Origin: Malachius bipustulatus
Taxonomy: Eukaryota > Arthropoda > Insecta > Coleoptera > Melyridae
Length of the DNA stretch: 64,000 nt
Direction of reading: 5' to 3'
NCBI GenBank assembly: GCA_910589415.1
Contig: OU342630.1
Location: 39,216,012 to 39,280,011 of the forward strand
Part shown: piece by piece, positions 12,541-23,179 of the stretch
Position numbering within the stretch: position 1 is the first letter of the stretch
How the letters are laid out: each line of letters begins with the position of its first letter
Position numbers and translations under genes: made by a program
The notes under the pieces: model-generated
The model's input: only the letters and a program-made list of their open reading frames with translations
Told to the model about the DNA's origin: nothing
Database searches by the model: none

Positions 12541-13662
12541 TACTTTTTTTTTATCATACCTAACCTACCTATACCTACTAAAGTTTCTAATAATTAGGTA
12601 TAATGCAATTAACATTCGCTGTAGATAATACAAAAAAATATATTCTGTATTCGTGTAGGATGAGGATGTATTCTGTATTATTAAGGAAGCTGATCTCAAT
12701 TAAAATTTTGCACTTAACATTATGTTTGATGTAGGATATTTTATTAACATTTAGAACTTTCAAATATCGAGCGCCATTGTTATTGTGTTGATAATGGGCG
12801 AGGGGAAGCGAAGCGCTTCCTCCCCAATTTTGCATGCATTTCGAAGTGATTGTTCCATTGTTTTACTGAAAATAGTATTTATGGATATGTATAATATAAA
12901 ATTATCTTCATTGTGAGAAAATACCTGGAACAAATTTAATTGATCCTGTATATTTACCTATTATTTACAAGAAATAACGTTTCATGGATATTAAACAGAT
13001 CCATAATATTTTAAAATAAGGTTACTTGCCGCGCTTATATTGCACCTATCCTGGCGTATTACGATGATAAGGGGAAGTGCAGGGTGAGAGAGGGTGATCG
13101 GCAGTGGAGCGCTGGCCAACAGTTCGAGCGAGAACTCGAGCGTCTTGATTATGCATCGCTTTACATTTATTAACTTTTCTCATTAATTATTAGGTGTAAA
13201 ATTATGAAAGTAAGACCGTATTAATCACAAATAATGGAGCAACAATTATTTATAAGACTATTTTTCGATCAGAGTTACCGCTTTTGAGATAATCGTTGAT
13301 AAACAGCCGAAGTATTAAAATTGAATTAATTTTTCAGCCACTTCGAACGGAGATATCGCTTCTTGAAGACCGCCTGGATCCATAAGAGCCAACGCTTTTC
13401 AAGATCGGTTTTCATTTTTTTACAGGCAAACGGCTACAAAATATTGCGTGGAAAAAATACCAAAAATTTGTATCAGTTCTATACTATCGATTTATAGAAA
13501 AAACTCGAAAATTTTGGATAGTGCCCTTTTGCACAGGACGATTACTGGACGAATTTTTTTGGGCTATATGAATGACATAAGCTTCCATTTGCCACAGGTC
13601 GCAGCTTTTAATCTTGAAAGGCCCACAGGGTGACACGTTTCACCCTATTCTGCACTCTACTA

Positions 13663-14590
13663 TAAGAAGAATCCCTCTTTTAATATACTAATGCCCGAAT
13701 TCACAAGCGTTCCGGCAAAGAAAAAGCTAGAAAATAATTAAATAAATTGAATGGAGAGATACGATTTATATTCCTTAGAATGAAATGGAGATAACTGACT
13801 ACGTAATTATTTTGAAAAGAATCGTTTGTGAAATCCGTCACTAGTCATTCAGAGCAAACCTCTATTCGTTTAAATGGAACCTACATCATGCTTGATCAGA
13901 TAAAGAAAAAGGTCTGTCTGTCACAGCCGATTTTCTCAGGAAAAAAAAATCTCACGGTATAAAATAAAATTTCTCGTGGCTATTTTAATTGTACAAATTG
14001 ATTAAATAGTTTTGTTGGACAAAAAGCTGGGAGTCGAATTTTGTCTTCTCAAATCGTAGAAAATGAGGTGTCGACTCATTTGCCTCCTCATTTATCTTTG
14101 AACATCCTGGCTAGAAATTATGAAAAATTCTATAATAATTATTACAGATTCCGGTAAAACTGCAAAAAAAAAATCTAGTAAGCTATCTAAAATTTGTAGA
14201 CGACTTAATTTTTTATTCAGAATTGATATTTGCATCTAAATTTAAAGGTAGGTGCAGGTGCATTACATCGGGTGACCCTTAACTTGTTGAAAATTTGTAA
14301 CTTTTAGACAATCGACAGTGTGTCCTAGGATAAGAGGATTTATAGGTATAAATGACAAAAAAGTTTCGAGTTGTAACTTGACCATTTTTTGGGGTACAGG
14401 TCTGCTTGATTAGATAATAAATTTTACTATATTTTAATTTTTAATAAATCAAGCATACCTCGTTAGCAGCATTCTGTTTGTTTTCTATGCAGGTAATATA
14501 CCTCTTTTGCATGAAACAATGGAAAATTTTATTAAAAAAAGTTGCTCAGAAGCCAAAATCATGCATATATGCGGAATTTCACGAATTTCA
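13663..14590. other. Intergenic, no gene seen
   Basis: No gene supported. The reading frame starting at 14478 runs into the hairpin end of the repeat at about 14618 and shows no domain. Confidence 0.4.
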
Positions 14591-14614
14591 TAACCATCAG
14601 CGTACATTGATTTT

Positions 14615-15786
14615 TTACATTTTAGTGTATTTTTTAACAAAAAAATACACTATTGAGGACGACATCACTTTCCAAAAATCACCCAAACTCATCAAATGTC
14701 CACCGATCATGACCCCTATATTACGAAAAAATCACGATTTTTCGATTTTCAAAACGCTCCTGTAGCTTTATCTTTCAAGATTAGTGAACGAAATTTTGGA
14801 TTCTTGTAAAGCTTTGGAATGACTTTAGATTTTCGTTGAAAAAATTTCCAAATATCACGTTACTTTTACAGCGTGTCCTTTCAAAGTTCCAAAAATCCGG
14901 TCCTTGAGGCACGGTTTCTGGCCACAGTTTTCAATCTAGGGGGCTGAAATTTTTGTGAGAGTAAGATGTCTACAAGGAGTGGTCTGGTATTGCACTTGAG
15001 CAAAATCGGCCGAGCCGTTTCAAAATGGCGACCATTTGAATTTTCGTAAAATTTACTATTTTTTGAACCCCTGTATGAGCAAGATGGCAAAAAAACTTTG
15101 AAATCAAATTAACAGGATTTGAAGAAAATTATTATAAATTTGAGTTAATGCAATAAAATTAGCATATTTTCCATTAATAAGCCAGTGTCGTGGGTAGGAA
15201 AAGGGTAAAAATGTGTAAATTTCTATAACCGTTTATGAGTCCATTTTTGAAGAAGTTGAACCGAAATTTTCCATTTTTTTTCTTTAACATATAATTTGAC
15301 GTCTTAGCTTCAATTCGCCTCTATTAATGTAGCACTTTAAACGAAAAATAAAAAAAAAATTTTCGCTTGTGCAAAATTAGCTTACACTTGTATAAAATTA
15401 TTAAATCGATGAAATGGTTCGCAATTTCTTTTTTATTTTTTTTTCACATTGAATTATGAATGGTTCTGAAAATTAGAAGAGCAATCGCAACGACAATTAA
15501 ATCACCTACATGCAGGTGAAAAAAGTATTCAAATTGGTCTTTTAATAACTAAGATATGACTAGTTTAAAAAATAAAATGTGTAGGTGTAGGTACCTGACG
15601 TACTACATATATCTACCCCATCAGCACTACAAAGTTGAAACGCATCGTGGCTCAGTTCGTTACACCCTTGCCTAGCAAACTGTTGGTGCGGGTTCGGATC
15701 CACGTGAGGATCATTCTTTTTTTTTTGTAGGTAGGTGGAGTTTTCCCAAAAAAAAAATCGGATTATTTTTTCATTATATTTCATTA
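14615..15786 (-). mobile_element. Interspersed repeat H, copy 1 (terminal hairpin, tRNA-like module)
   Basis: This block is the reverse complement of 40361-41699 over about 1.1 kb. Its left edge is a perfect hairpin (AGTGTATTTTTTAAC and the mirrored AAAATACACT). Inner words TCAAATGTCCACCGATCATG, ACCAGACCACTCCTTG and CCCCTAGATTGAAAACTG recur at 26540-27580 and 52107-53823. The right edge is cut by the foldback that starts at 15787. No protein is encoded. The terminal hairpin, lack of long inverted repeats and AT microsatellite in the other copies would fit a non-autonomous Helitron/Helentron, but this is only an inference. Confidence 0.75.
15640..15725 (+). repeat. tRNA-like (SINE-type) pol III module in repeat H
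   Basis: Within 15640-15712 TGGCTCAGTTCG resembles a pol III A box and GGTTCGGATCC a B box, about 45 nt apart. They are followed by ATCATTC and a long T run that would act as a pol III terminator. The same A/B pair lies in the sister copy on the minus strand at about 40510-40590. The T-arm stem pairs poorly, so this is a tRNA-derived module rather than a working tRNA. Confidence 0.5.
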
Positions 15787-16980
15787 TACAGGATGTCCCA
15801 ATATTCCATGGACATGGAGCAACCACAGATTACTGAGGTAAAATAAAGTCGCTCGGACCAAACTTATCTCTATACCAAAGTGCTTCGTTTGTCCGTTAGA
15901 GGGCTTCAAAGTCTTTTGAAATTTTTAGTTTTTTTGAAATAGCTCAAAGTCGGCTCATTCCAATTCGATGAAATTTGGTAGGTAAATTTCTTATTAAAAG
16001 TACTAACTTCTGATGTACATGATAATTTGACGAAAACCCGGGAAGGGGTGAAACTACCCCTACCCTCCACTAAAATCGATCGTAATTGTTGATAGGATAG
16101 CAGGAACGCTGTTCATGTTTTTTTGTTTGAAAGATACATCGTTTTAGCCCATTTTTGGTCTTCTACAAAAATCTGTATCTTTCCGAGGTGCTATGTGATA
16201 AAATAAATTAGTCGATGATACCTAACCAAAATTTTTTTCATTCTTTTAATTTGAAATCAAATTTTCAATTGTCAGGTGATTATTTTGATCTAATCTCATA
16301 AAAGATGTTTATTATGGTTCGGTTTTTTTTTAAGGTGTTTGCAAACGGTTTTTTTCAAACGCAGTAAACAGTTTGCAAAACGAGGAGGTTCCAAGAAAAG
16401 TTAAAATCATTTTTTTGCGCAGGATGGAACTTTCTTGGGTCCAAACCGGCGCCCACATCGAGCATCTCTTATGAGATTAGATCAAATAAACACCTGACAA
16501 TTGAAAATTTGATTTCAAATTTAAAAGAATGAAATAAAAATTTAGTTATCATCGACTAATTTATTTTATCACATAGCACCTCGGAAAGATACAGATTTTT
16601 GTAGGAGACCAAAAATGGGCTAAAACGATGTATCTTTCAAACAAAAAAACATGAACAGCGTTCCTGCTACCCTATCAACAATTACGATCGATTTTAGTGG
16701 AGGGTAGGGGTAGTTTCACCCCTTCCCGGGTTTTCATCAAATCATCATGTACATCAGAAGTTAGTACTTTTAATAAGAAATTTACCTACCAAATTCCATC
16801 GAATTGAAATGAGCCGACTTTGAGCTATTTCAAAAAAACTAAAATTTTCAAAACTCTTTGAAGCCCTCTAACGGACAAACGAAGCACTTTGGTATAGAGA
16901 TAAGTTTGGTTCGAGCGACTTTTTTTTACCTCAGTAATCTGTGGTTGCTCCATGTCCATGGAATATTGGGACACCCTGTA
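15787..16980. mobile_element. 1.19-kb foldback element, copy 2
   Basis: The ends are tacaggatgtcccaatattc and gaatattgggacaccctgta, with TA at both edges. Length (1194 bp) and sequence match the element at 6438-7629 over both arms and the CCAAACCGGCGCCCAC spacer. The two differ only by scattered substitutions and small indels, which implies fairly recent activity of the family. No internal gene. It is inserted at the edge of repeat H. Confidence 0.93.
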
Positions 16981-17476
16981 TTAAGAAAATTCAATTAAAT
17001 TTTTTTCAGAAAATGTTATTCAACTGAGATACAGGTTCGATTTTCGAAACAGATTGTTATTGTATCCATTTACAGAGTGGACCAATACTTCTGAATTTTT
17101 CTTTAAAGGTTTTCTATTAAACCCGTATTTGGAAAAATTATTGGTATAACCGAAGCACCCAGCGCCGTAGAATCCGTCACATGGCACAATTTGTCTCCTA
17201 AAAAAATTCTGGAAGGCCAAATAATTTCTGAATGCCAGATTAAATTGCTGTAAATAGCGTAAATTAAAAAAAAAATATTATAAATTAAAAGGCATACTGA
17301 TAACATTTCGATAGGAAGCACCCTTTTCGAGAAAAATTCAAATGTAGCGATTTAAATATTTTTTATTTTTATTATTTTTATTTGATAGTAACAGGCTCAT
17401 TAAGTTAACGGGCAGGTTGAGTTTGGCAAGAGGTGAGAGTCTTTAAAGCAACCATAACTGAGCTGACTAGTCTTAT

Positions 17477-17482
17477 TTTATT
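17477..17482 (-). promoter_or_regulatory. Poly(A) signal of TMEM135 copy A
   Basis: AATAAA on the minus strand, 13 nt past the TGA stop of copy A. The same signal is kept at the same distance in copy B (37007-37012). Confidence 0.6.
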
Positions 17483-17494
17483 TACATGGTAACA

Positions 17495-20419
17495 TCAAAA
17501 GTAAACTTTTCTTATTGTCTTGGTTTGTCGAAGTACTCTTTCTAAGGATTCGGAAGTGTTCAGTCCCCAAGCATCCAACGGTTCCCTGCTCATACAGGCA
17601 ATTCTAAAAAATAAAAAATGAAACTCTGAGAAAACATGAAGTGGCTATATGATGAATTAAAATCAAAATCAAAGGCAATGGGTAGGTGTCGGTAACAAAA
17701 TCGTAGTTCTATAAATATCTTCCACAGCCGCAAAGCCTTAGGGGTATATTTGACATTTTCCACATTCATTTGTTTCTTTTTTGAATTAACGCGGATATCC
17801 CTTGATAAAGAAAATTAGGGACAGTCTGTATAATATTCTATGTTTATGTGTTGTGTTTAATCAATGATGTATTACAAAAATACAACACTAATTCCAAATA
17901 ATAACTTCAACTTAAGAATCAATTTAATACAAAGTAGGATGGCGTGGTTGGAACTCTTAAAGTCAATCTAAAAAGAGTGCGACATTCTTAGGAAACTATA
18001 TGCCTCATTGTCAAGAATACAATTTGATATTAAAGGACAGAAGTGGCTACAAACCTTCCTCCAGTCATGGAATGTAAAAATTTCCAGTAGCTAGGCCTTA
18101 AATTTGATGGTTCTAATAAAGCTGCATGAAGTAAAATAGCTGTACTGAAGCAATAAAGGAACTCTGTGAAGCCGGGAGCCCTGGGAACATGTCCTCTGTC
18201 TATTCCATATTTATATGATATCTGCAAAATACGTTGTACATATATGAAAATTATTATAGTACCAAGTACATGCTTAATTCTTAAACTCATGTAACATAGG
18301 CCATAGAGGATTTTCGACAGGATCTGAATGATCTAAGAACACTCCCATTGCCTTATTATTGCTTGATAAAATTAAATTGAACTCAGATACAAAAACTACT
18401 ATCTTCGGAGTAACTAGTAACGACTGTTACAATAATGCAAATTCTAACTCTATTCAACTTGATAATGCTTTAGAAAAGCTAATTTCCCAAATAATATTTG
18501 GAGTAAGTACATTGTATAAGATGTCGCCAGATTAGTCTGCCGGTAGTGGACTGATAAGACATCTAGGAATCTAAATTTTTACACTAGTCAAACAATTTGT
18601 TTGGAATAGGTATTCAATCATGTGTGACATTTATAGGCCAATCCTGGTGAAATTAGAGAAAAAGGAAATTTTTAAACAATTTTTTCCAAGGTTTTAAAAT
18701 AAAATAGCTGATATCCTATTTTTAAATCCAAGATTAATTTAAAAAGTTATATCTATCTTACTTGAGCAGCTTTCCAAGAAACATATAGAGCAATAGTCGT
18801 ATCAGGATATATTATAAAAGCCATTCCAGCAACGAGTCCTGCTGCGAGAGCATGTGTTGGACTGTCTTTCCCTCTCGTTCTTCTTAGAAGACATAAAGTT
18901 GCCTGAGATATACATGGAGACACTACTATGATTTAAAACTTAAAATTTCATTCAAAACTTACCCTAAATAATCCTGCAAAACCACCAAGAAAAGTAGCTA
19001 GATTTAACGCGTCTGTTTTAAACAATAGTGCTTTTAAACTTCTAGGTGATGAACAAATTCTTTTTATATTGAAAATTAATTTTAAAGTAACCTGGATTCC
19101 CAAACCTAAACTGAACGCTCGTGTAGTACCCTGAAAAACATTAACTAATTTTAATTTAATGCCCATCCAGCGAATAAAATTGTTTAAAATCTCCATTAAT
19201 AGCAAACAATAGCAAATTAAAGTTTATGTGAAGTAACAAAACCAACCTGTATAGCATAATATATACAACTGAAAGGATGTGGACATTCATTATGCCTACC
19301 AAAACACTTTATCCTTTGGATAATTTTCATATATGCTCTTAAAGCTGGATTAACTATATAAAAAACATTATTTTTACGTGACCTTGAACTACTTCGACGA
19401 CTCTCGGACATTCTACTGGTTGATGGGTTATTTGGAACATCTGAAACTTGCTGCCTGTAAAAACTACTAACTTGACTTGACCTAACTGTGTAATTCTTCT
19501 CTTCATAAGGTCCCAATATAAATCTGGAGAAACAAAATGAATCTTTGCACTTATTACCAATCAAATATCAAACCTTAGCACTCCAAACATGGAGTCCTGT
19601 TGATCCTTAGGAGATATATGGACTCCTCCCTTGTAAAACCATAGCAAAAGAGCCATGCTAGCACCAAATATTGCAACTTGGCCATGATTGACACTTTTCA
19701 CCCAGCCTCTGTCTTCTGCCATGTTCCATACGGTCTCTGTTGCCACGTTACTAACATATAGGCACAAGGGTGTTCTTCTTGAAGGTCTTTCAATAAAAAT
19801 CGCAAAAACACTAGCTAAGAAAGCTGGGAGCGCAGATACAGTGATAATATTGAAGTTTCCAATAATTCTCCTACAAAATTAGGAATATGAAGGGACCTTG
19901 AATGTGTAAGAGAGAAGTATAGAATTATTAAAAATTTGTACCTACCTTAATAAACACACAAAAAAAATGTGTCCAAAAGTTGAACCACTTAAAAAGACAG
20001 TTGACTGCACTATACCGTATAACGTGTTCTTGAAATCATTTTTGGTTGGTATTCGTCCTTTCATCAATAAGGTTAACTAAAAGATGAAACAGTATAAAAC
20101 TATGTTTTCAAGAAAAACATATCATGCATTACATAATAAAATAATGTACGTAGAAAAAGCTTAGCTCAAAAACATTAAAAATTGGTAATAAATAAAGTGT
20201 ACAACAGAAAATTATTCATAAAAATCAATAAATTTTAAAACAGCATGATATTTGACCTACTTATTAACTTACCAAGTATGTGAAAGTATATAATTTTAAA
20301 GAAAATATAAATGATGCTCTCCATGTACAAACCATGTTAACTGGACAAGATGAAACCCATGGATGAACATACTCTTCGCATGTAGTACTTATAGGACTCA
20401 ATTTGCTAATCAGGTTCAT
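17495..20419 (-). CDS. TMEM135: TMEM135 homologue, copy A (8 exons, intact)
   Basis: Minus-strand exons: 20273-20419, 19946-20076, 19574-19870, 19247-19523, 18963-19130, 18762-18902, 18055-18221 and 17495-17603. All introns are GT-AG and phases join cleanly into 478 codons ending in TGA; mammalian TMEM135 is about 458 residues. The N-terminus MNLISKLSPISTTCEEYVHP keeps the family's cysteine-rich start. Other family blocks are IERPSRR, NVATETVWNMAEDRG, CFGRHNECPHPFSC, ATFLGGFAGLFR, AAGLVAGMAF and LEPSNLRPSYWKFL. It is a multi-pass membrane protein. In mammals TMEM135 acts at mitochondria and peroxisomes in organelle dynamics and lipid metabolism; the same role here is inference. Residues 170-200 form a serine/arginine-rich loop (SESRRSSSRSRK). 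Introns are small (50-540 nt). Confidence 0.93.
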
Positions 20420-20585
20420 TTTTCAGGTCAAATTCCTGAATGTGCTTTATGTATACAAACCAAAACCTGGTCATTAGTAGAGTAAAATTTCAACATCTGC
20501 TTAAATTTGTAATCAATCGGTATGATCTCCTGGTGGATAAACTATAATAGATAATTTAGCTTGCAATAAACAATATGCACAAACA
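20420..20585 (-). promoter_or_regulatory. Duplicated upstream region of TMEM135 copy A
   Basis: About 165 bp upstream of the start codon is shared with copy B (46394-46560): AAACCTGGTCATTAGTAGAG and AATCAATCGGTATGATCTC correspond closely. Beyond about 20585 similarity stops, which marks the edge of the duplicated block. The shared segment presumably holds 5' UTR and proximal promoter; no TATA box is obvious. Confidence 0.5.
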
Positions 20586-21740
20586 TTTTTAAGGTACCTG
20601 TACCAAATAAGACCATGTTCCTAATAAGGTCACGACCTGTTGTATCTAAATTTTGAACTCATGTTTTTAAATATCGATTTTCACACAGAAGAGAATCTGT
20701 AACAGTTTTGGATATAAAAATACCTTTAAGCTTATTGGCCCTCCCCTACAGTAAAAACGGTCGTTCTTGGTTCACGACATGACATGTGTTAATGTTAGAG
20801 TTTAGAAATTTGTATACCTAAAATAATTTAGATAATGTTAATTCTATTTATTATTTGTCAGTGTATGCAGTATATGTTGAAGGTTGTCCACGTGGTAAGT
20901 ACACTTTGTTAAATTAGTGAAAAGTTCCTTAAGAGAGTTTTTTTAGAAAAGTTCGTGTTTCTAATGAAGCCAGGAGACAAATGACGACGTGGTCTTTTTT
21001 TGATGACGACGTCGCGATATTGCTTTTTTTTCTTTCGAGGGTCGTCGGATTCAGGATCTCCGGAATCATCTCAGCCTCATGGGCTTATTGTGCTACGCTT
21101 ATATTGCTTAATAATACTTGTGTAATTCGTGGAGAATATAACTATAATAATTGTGGAACAGATACTTAATATGCATTCGACAAAAATGCAGCAGACAAAT
21201 TATGCCGCAACAACCCTGGAACTTAATAACATCAATGAGTGTACAAGTACCAAAAACTTCCGCAAATTAACACATCTGAGTAAAGCTAATTAATTGTTAC
21301 TGCTCATTAATTATGTGTGCCTAAAATTACTTTAAATCAGCTAAAAGATTATTAAAAAACCTTTTTTAGATTCAACAGGGAAACGGCTAATAATTTCTCT
21401 GAACGACACAACCTTGTGAAGATAGAGGCATCGATGTTTCGCTCTCATGTCTCATCTCCTGGATCTGATATATCAACCCAACAATGAGCGCACTTAATAC
21501 TTAAGACAACTTAAAGATTAAAACTAACAAAACTGACCCCCGTTTTGTTTCGTCAGTTCCACGACTATTTCTAATTTCCATTTTATCTCGATTGCCCCTT
21601 TCAATTAAAACTGAAGTTCACTGAAAACTGAAGAACCCTTTCTGTGTGATGATTAACTACATTTTGGTTACCCCAATAATCTCAATTGATATATTTGAAT
21701 AAGCCTAAGCATAGATTTTCTTCCAAAACCTAAGAGCGTT
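20586..21740. other. Intergenic, no gene supported
   Basis: Unique-looking sequence upstream of TMEM135 copy A. The frame at 20981-21169 on the plus strand has no recognisable domain. Nothing else could be supported. Confidence 0.4.
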
Positions 21741-21749
21741 TTCATACGG

Positions 21750-22620
21750 TCCGATATTTCATGCAGTATGTGGCATGCTGTATTTCCGAAGTAATCCGAG
21801 ACAATACGGTAGCTAAAATTGCAAGGGAACTTATCAACGCCAATCCAGCAACACGACGCCTATTTTAGCAGGCACAGTTTAGTGTGAGAATGAGAAGTCT
21901 AGGAGAAAATATAAATAGGAGACGTGCCATAATGGTAATCGTTCGTTGTTACTAGAATATTAGCCAAGTGGCTCTAAGAGCCCTCAGCTCCAGCAAATGC
22001 AAGTCCAAGTTGGTGTGGAACTGTCAACTAACCTTGAATGATCTAGCAAAGAGCAACGAAGTAACTCGGATCTGAATTCCGGGCCATGGTGGATATGGAG
22101 AGAACCAACTTGCCGACTGTCTGGCCAGGAATGATACCGAATCCGAATTTATCGAACCAGAGCCAGCATTTGGCATATCCCCGGATATTGCCAAAGCAAC
22201 AATACGAAACTGGGCTGAGAGGGAAGTCCTCCAGCACTGGCAAAATTTACCAACATTGGACCATTCGAAGGCCTATATTAAGGGTACTTCTAAAAAAAGG
22301 ACCAAAGAACTATTATTGGAGCTTAACAGGAAATAACTGAAATCCCTAATATTGGCGTATATGTAAACTGGGCACTGCAAGCTGAATCATCATCTGCAAA
22401 GAATGGGTTTAGCGATCAGCGCTCAATATCGTCTATGCTTGAAGGATGACGACACAGCAAATCACATCCTATGTGAGTGTGCCGCTTTCTGAAGAACCAC
22501 ATTACACACCTTCGGGAGAGACTTTCTCACACCGGATGACCTGGATACATAAACAACAGTCAAGATGGTCAACATGAATGAATTTTACACCGAATTACAT
22601 AAAAAGAAATATGGCGGCCA
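21750..22620 (+). pseudogene. LINE RNase H and C-terminal tail remnant
   Basis: The forward frames read VALRALSSSKCKSKLVW, IPGHGGYGENQLADCLARND and FIEPEPAFGISPD, which is the second half of an insect LINE RNase H domain with its GNxxAD motif. Near 22430 RLCLKDDDTANHILCECAAF follows, the Cys/His tail typical of these polyproteins. Stops and frame changes (for example before GHGGY and after CAAF) show it is dead. A repeat-R fragment follows directly, as it does after the RNase H remnant at 4640. Confidence 0.8.
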
Positions 22621-22639
22621 TAAGAAAAACAAAAGTTTA

Positions 22640-22800
22640 CTATGAAAACTCTGGGATCTAGTCGGCTTTGAAAATTTTTTAGAAATGTCAAGTAGATAGC
22701 ACATGATAACTTATTTGAACCTACACAGAATTATTTATTCATTTTCAGAAGTAAAAAAGATATCGATAAAATAAGAAATATAAAAATATTTGATTTGTTT
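22640..22800 (+). repeat. Interspersed repeat R fragment
   Basis: Carries GGCGGCCATAAGAAAAACAA and GATCTAGTCGGCTTTGAAAA, both recurring in the other R copies. It immediately follows a LINE RNase H remnant. More distant similarity to the R-associated segment near 62580-62720 appears at 23400-23600. Confidence 0.65.
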
Positions 22801-22830
22801 TAGCTGTAGGTAATTATGAAATTATAATTA

Positions 22831-23179
22831 ATTGGGACTCCAGCCAATTACACACAGGTTTTCTCTTTTTTCTTTTTAACTAACCCAAGCTTTCGAGCTT
22901 TTCTTTAGCTCTTCATCAGGGGTACTGAAAAGATTAACAATAAATAATTGTAAGTATACATGAAAAATTAGAAACTAAAAAATTAAATAATACTTACAGA
23001 AATTGAGTAAAAATTGAAGATGTTACAATCTTAATCATTTTCATGGACAAGTAGAAGATAAAAACATACAAATATGAACCAATAAACCAAATAAAAACTA
23101 AATAAGAAAAAAAAAGAAAGCTTGGGTTAATTAAAAAGAAAAAAGAGAAAACCTGTGGGTAATTGGCTGCAATCCCAAT
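22831..23179. mobile_element. Foldback element, 349 bp
   Basis: The left end attgggactccagccaatta mirrors the right end taattggctgcaatcccaat. The arm continues with ACAGGTTTTCTCTTTTTTCT and TAACCCAAGCTTTC, repeated inverted at 23115-23155. The middle is AT-rich with no ORF. End sequence differs from the ACAGGGTG foldbacks, so it is a separate family. Confidence 0.85.

Larger units (their letters stand above)
10044..13662. mobile_element. 3.6-kb element with about 0.9-kb terminal inverted repeats
   Basis: The outer ends read tagtagagtgc and gcactctacta, inverted, with TA at both edges. The left arm (about 10044-11000) and right arm (about 12810-13662) are near-exact reverse complements over most of their length: GCGACCTGTGGCAAATGGAAG at 10110 and CTTCCATTTGCCACAGGTCGC at 13580; CCAGGATAGGT near 10667 and ACCTATCCTGG near 13045; ATGCATGCAAAATTGGGGAGG near 10975 mirrored near 12820. 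The differences include an extra block of about 100 bp at 10760-10860 in the left arm. The unique centre carries a decayed gene (11335-12540). Family assignment is open. Confidence 0.88.

Noticed and set aside
17020..17322. Overlapping minus-strand frames just 3' of TMEM135 copy A, one with a T-rich AG acceptor-like site and VPCDGFYGAGC
   Set aside because: No family recognised, no partner exon found, and the segment is partly related to repeat-like sequence near 54500. Not enough for a gene call.
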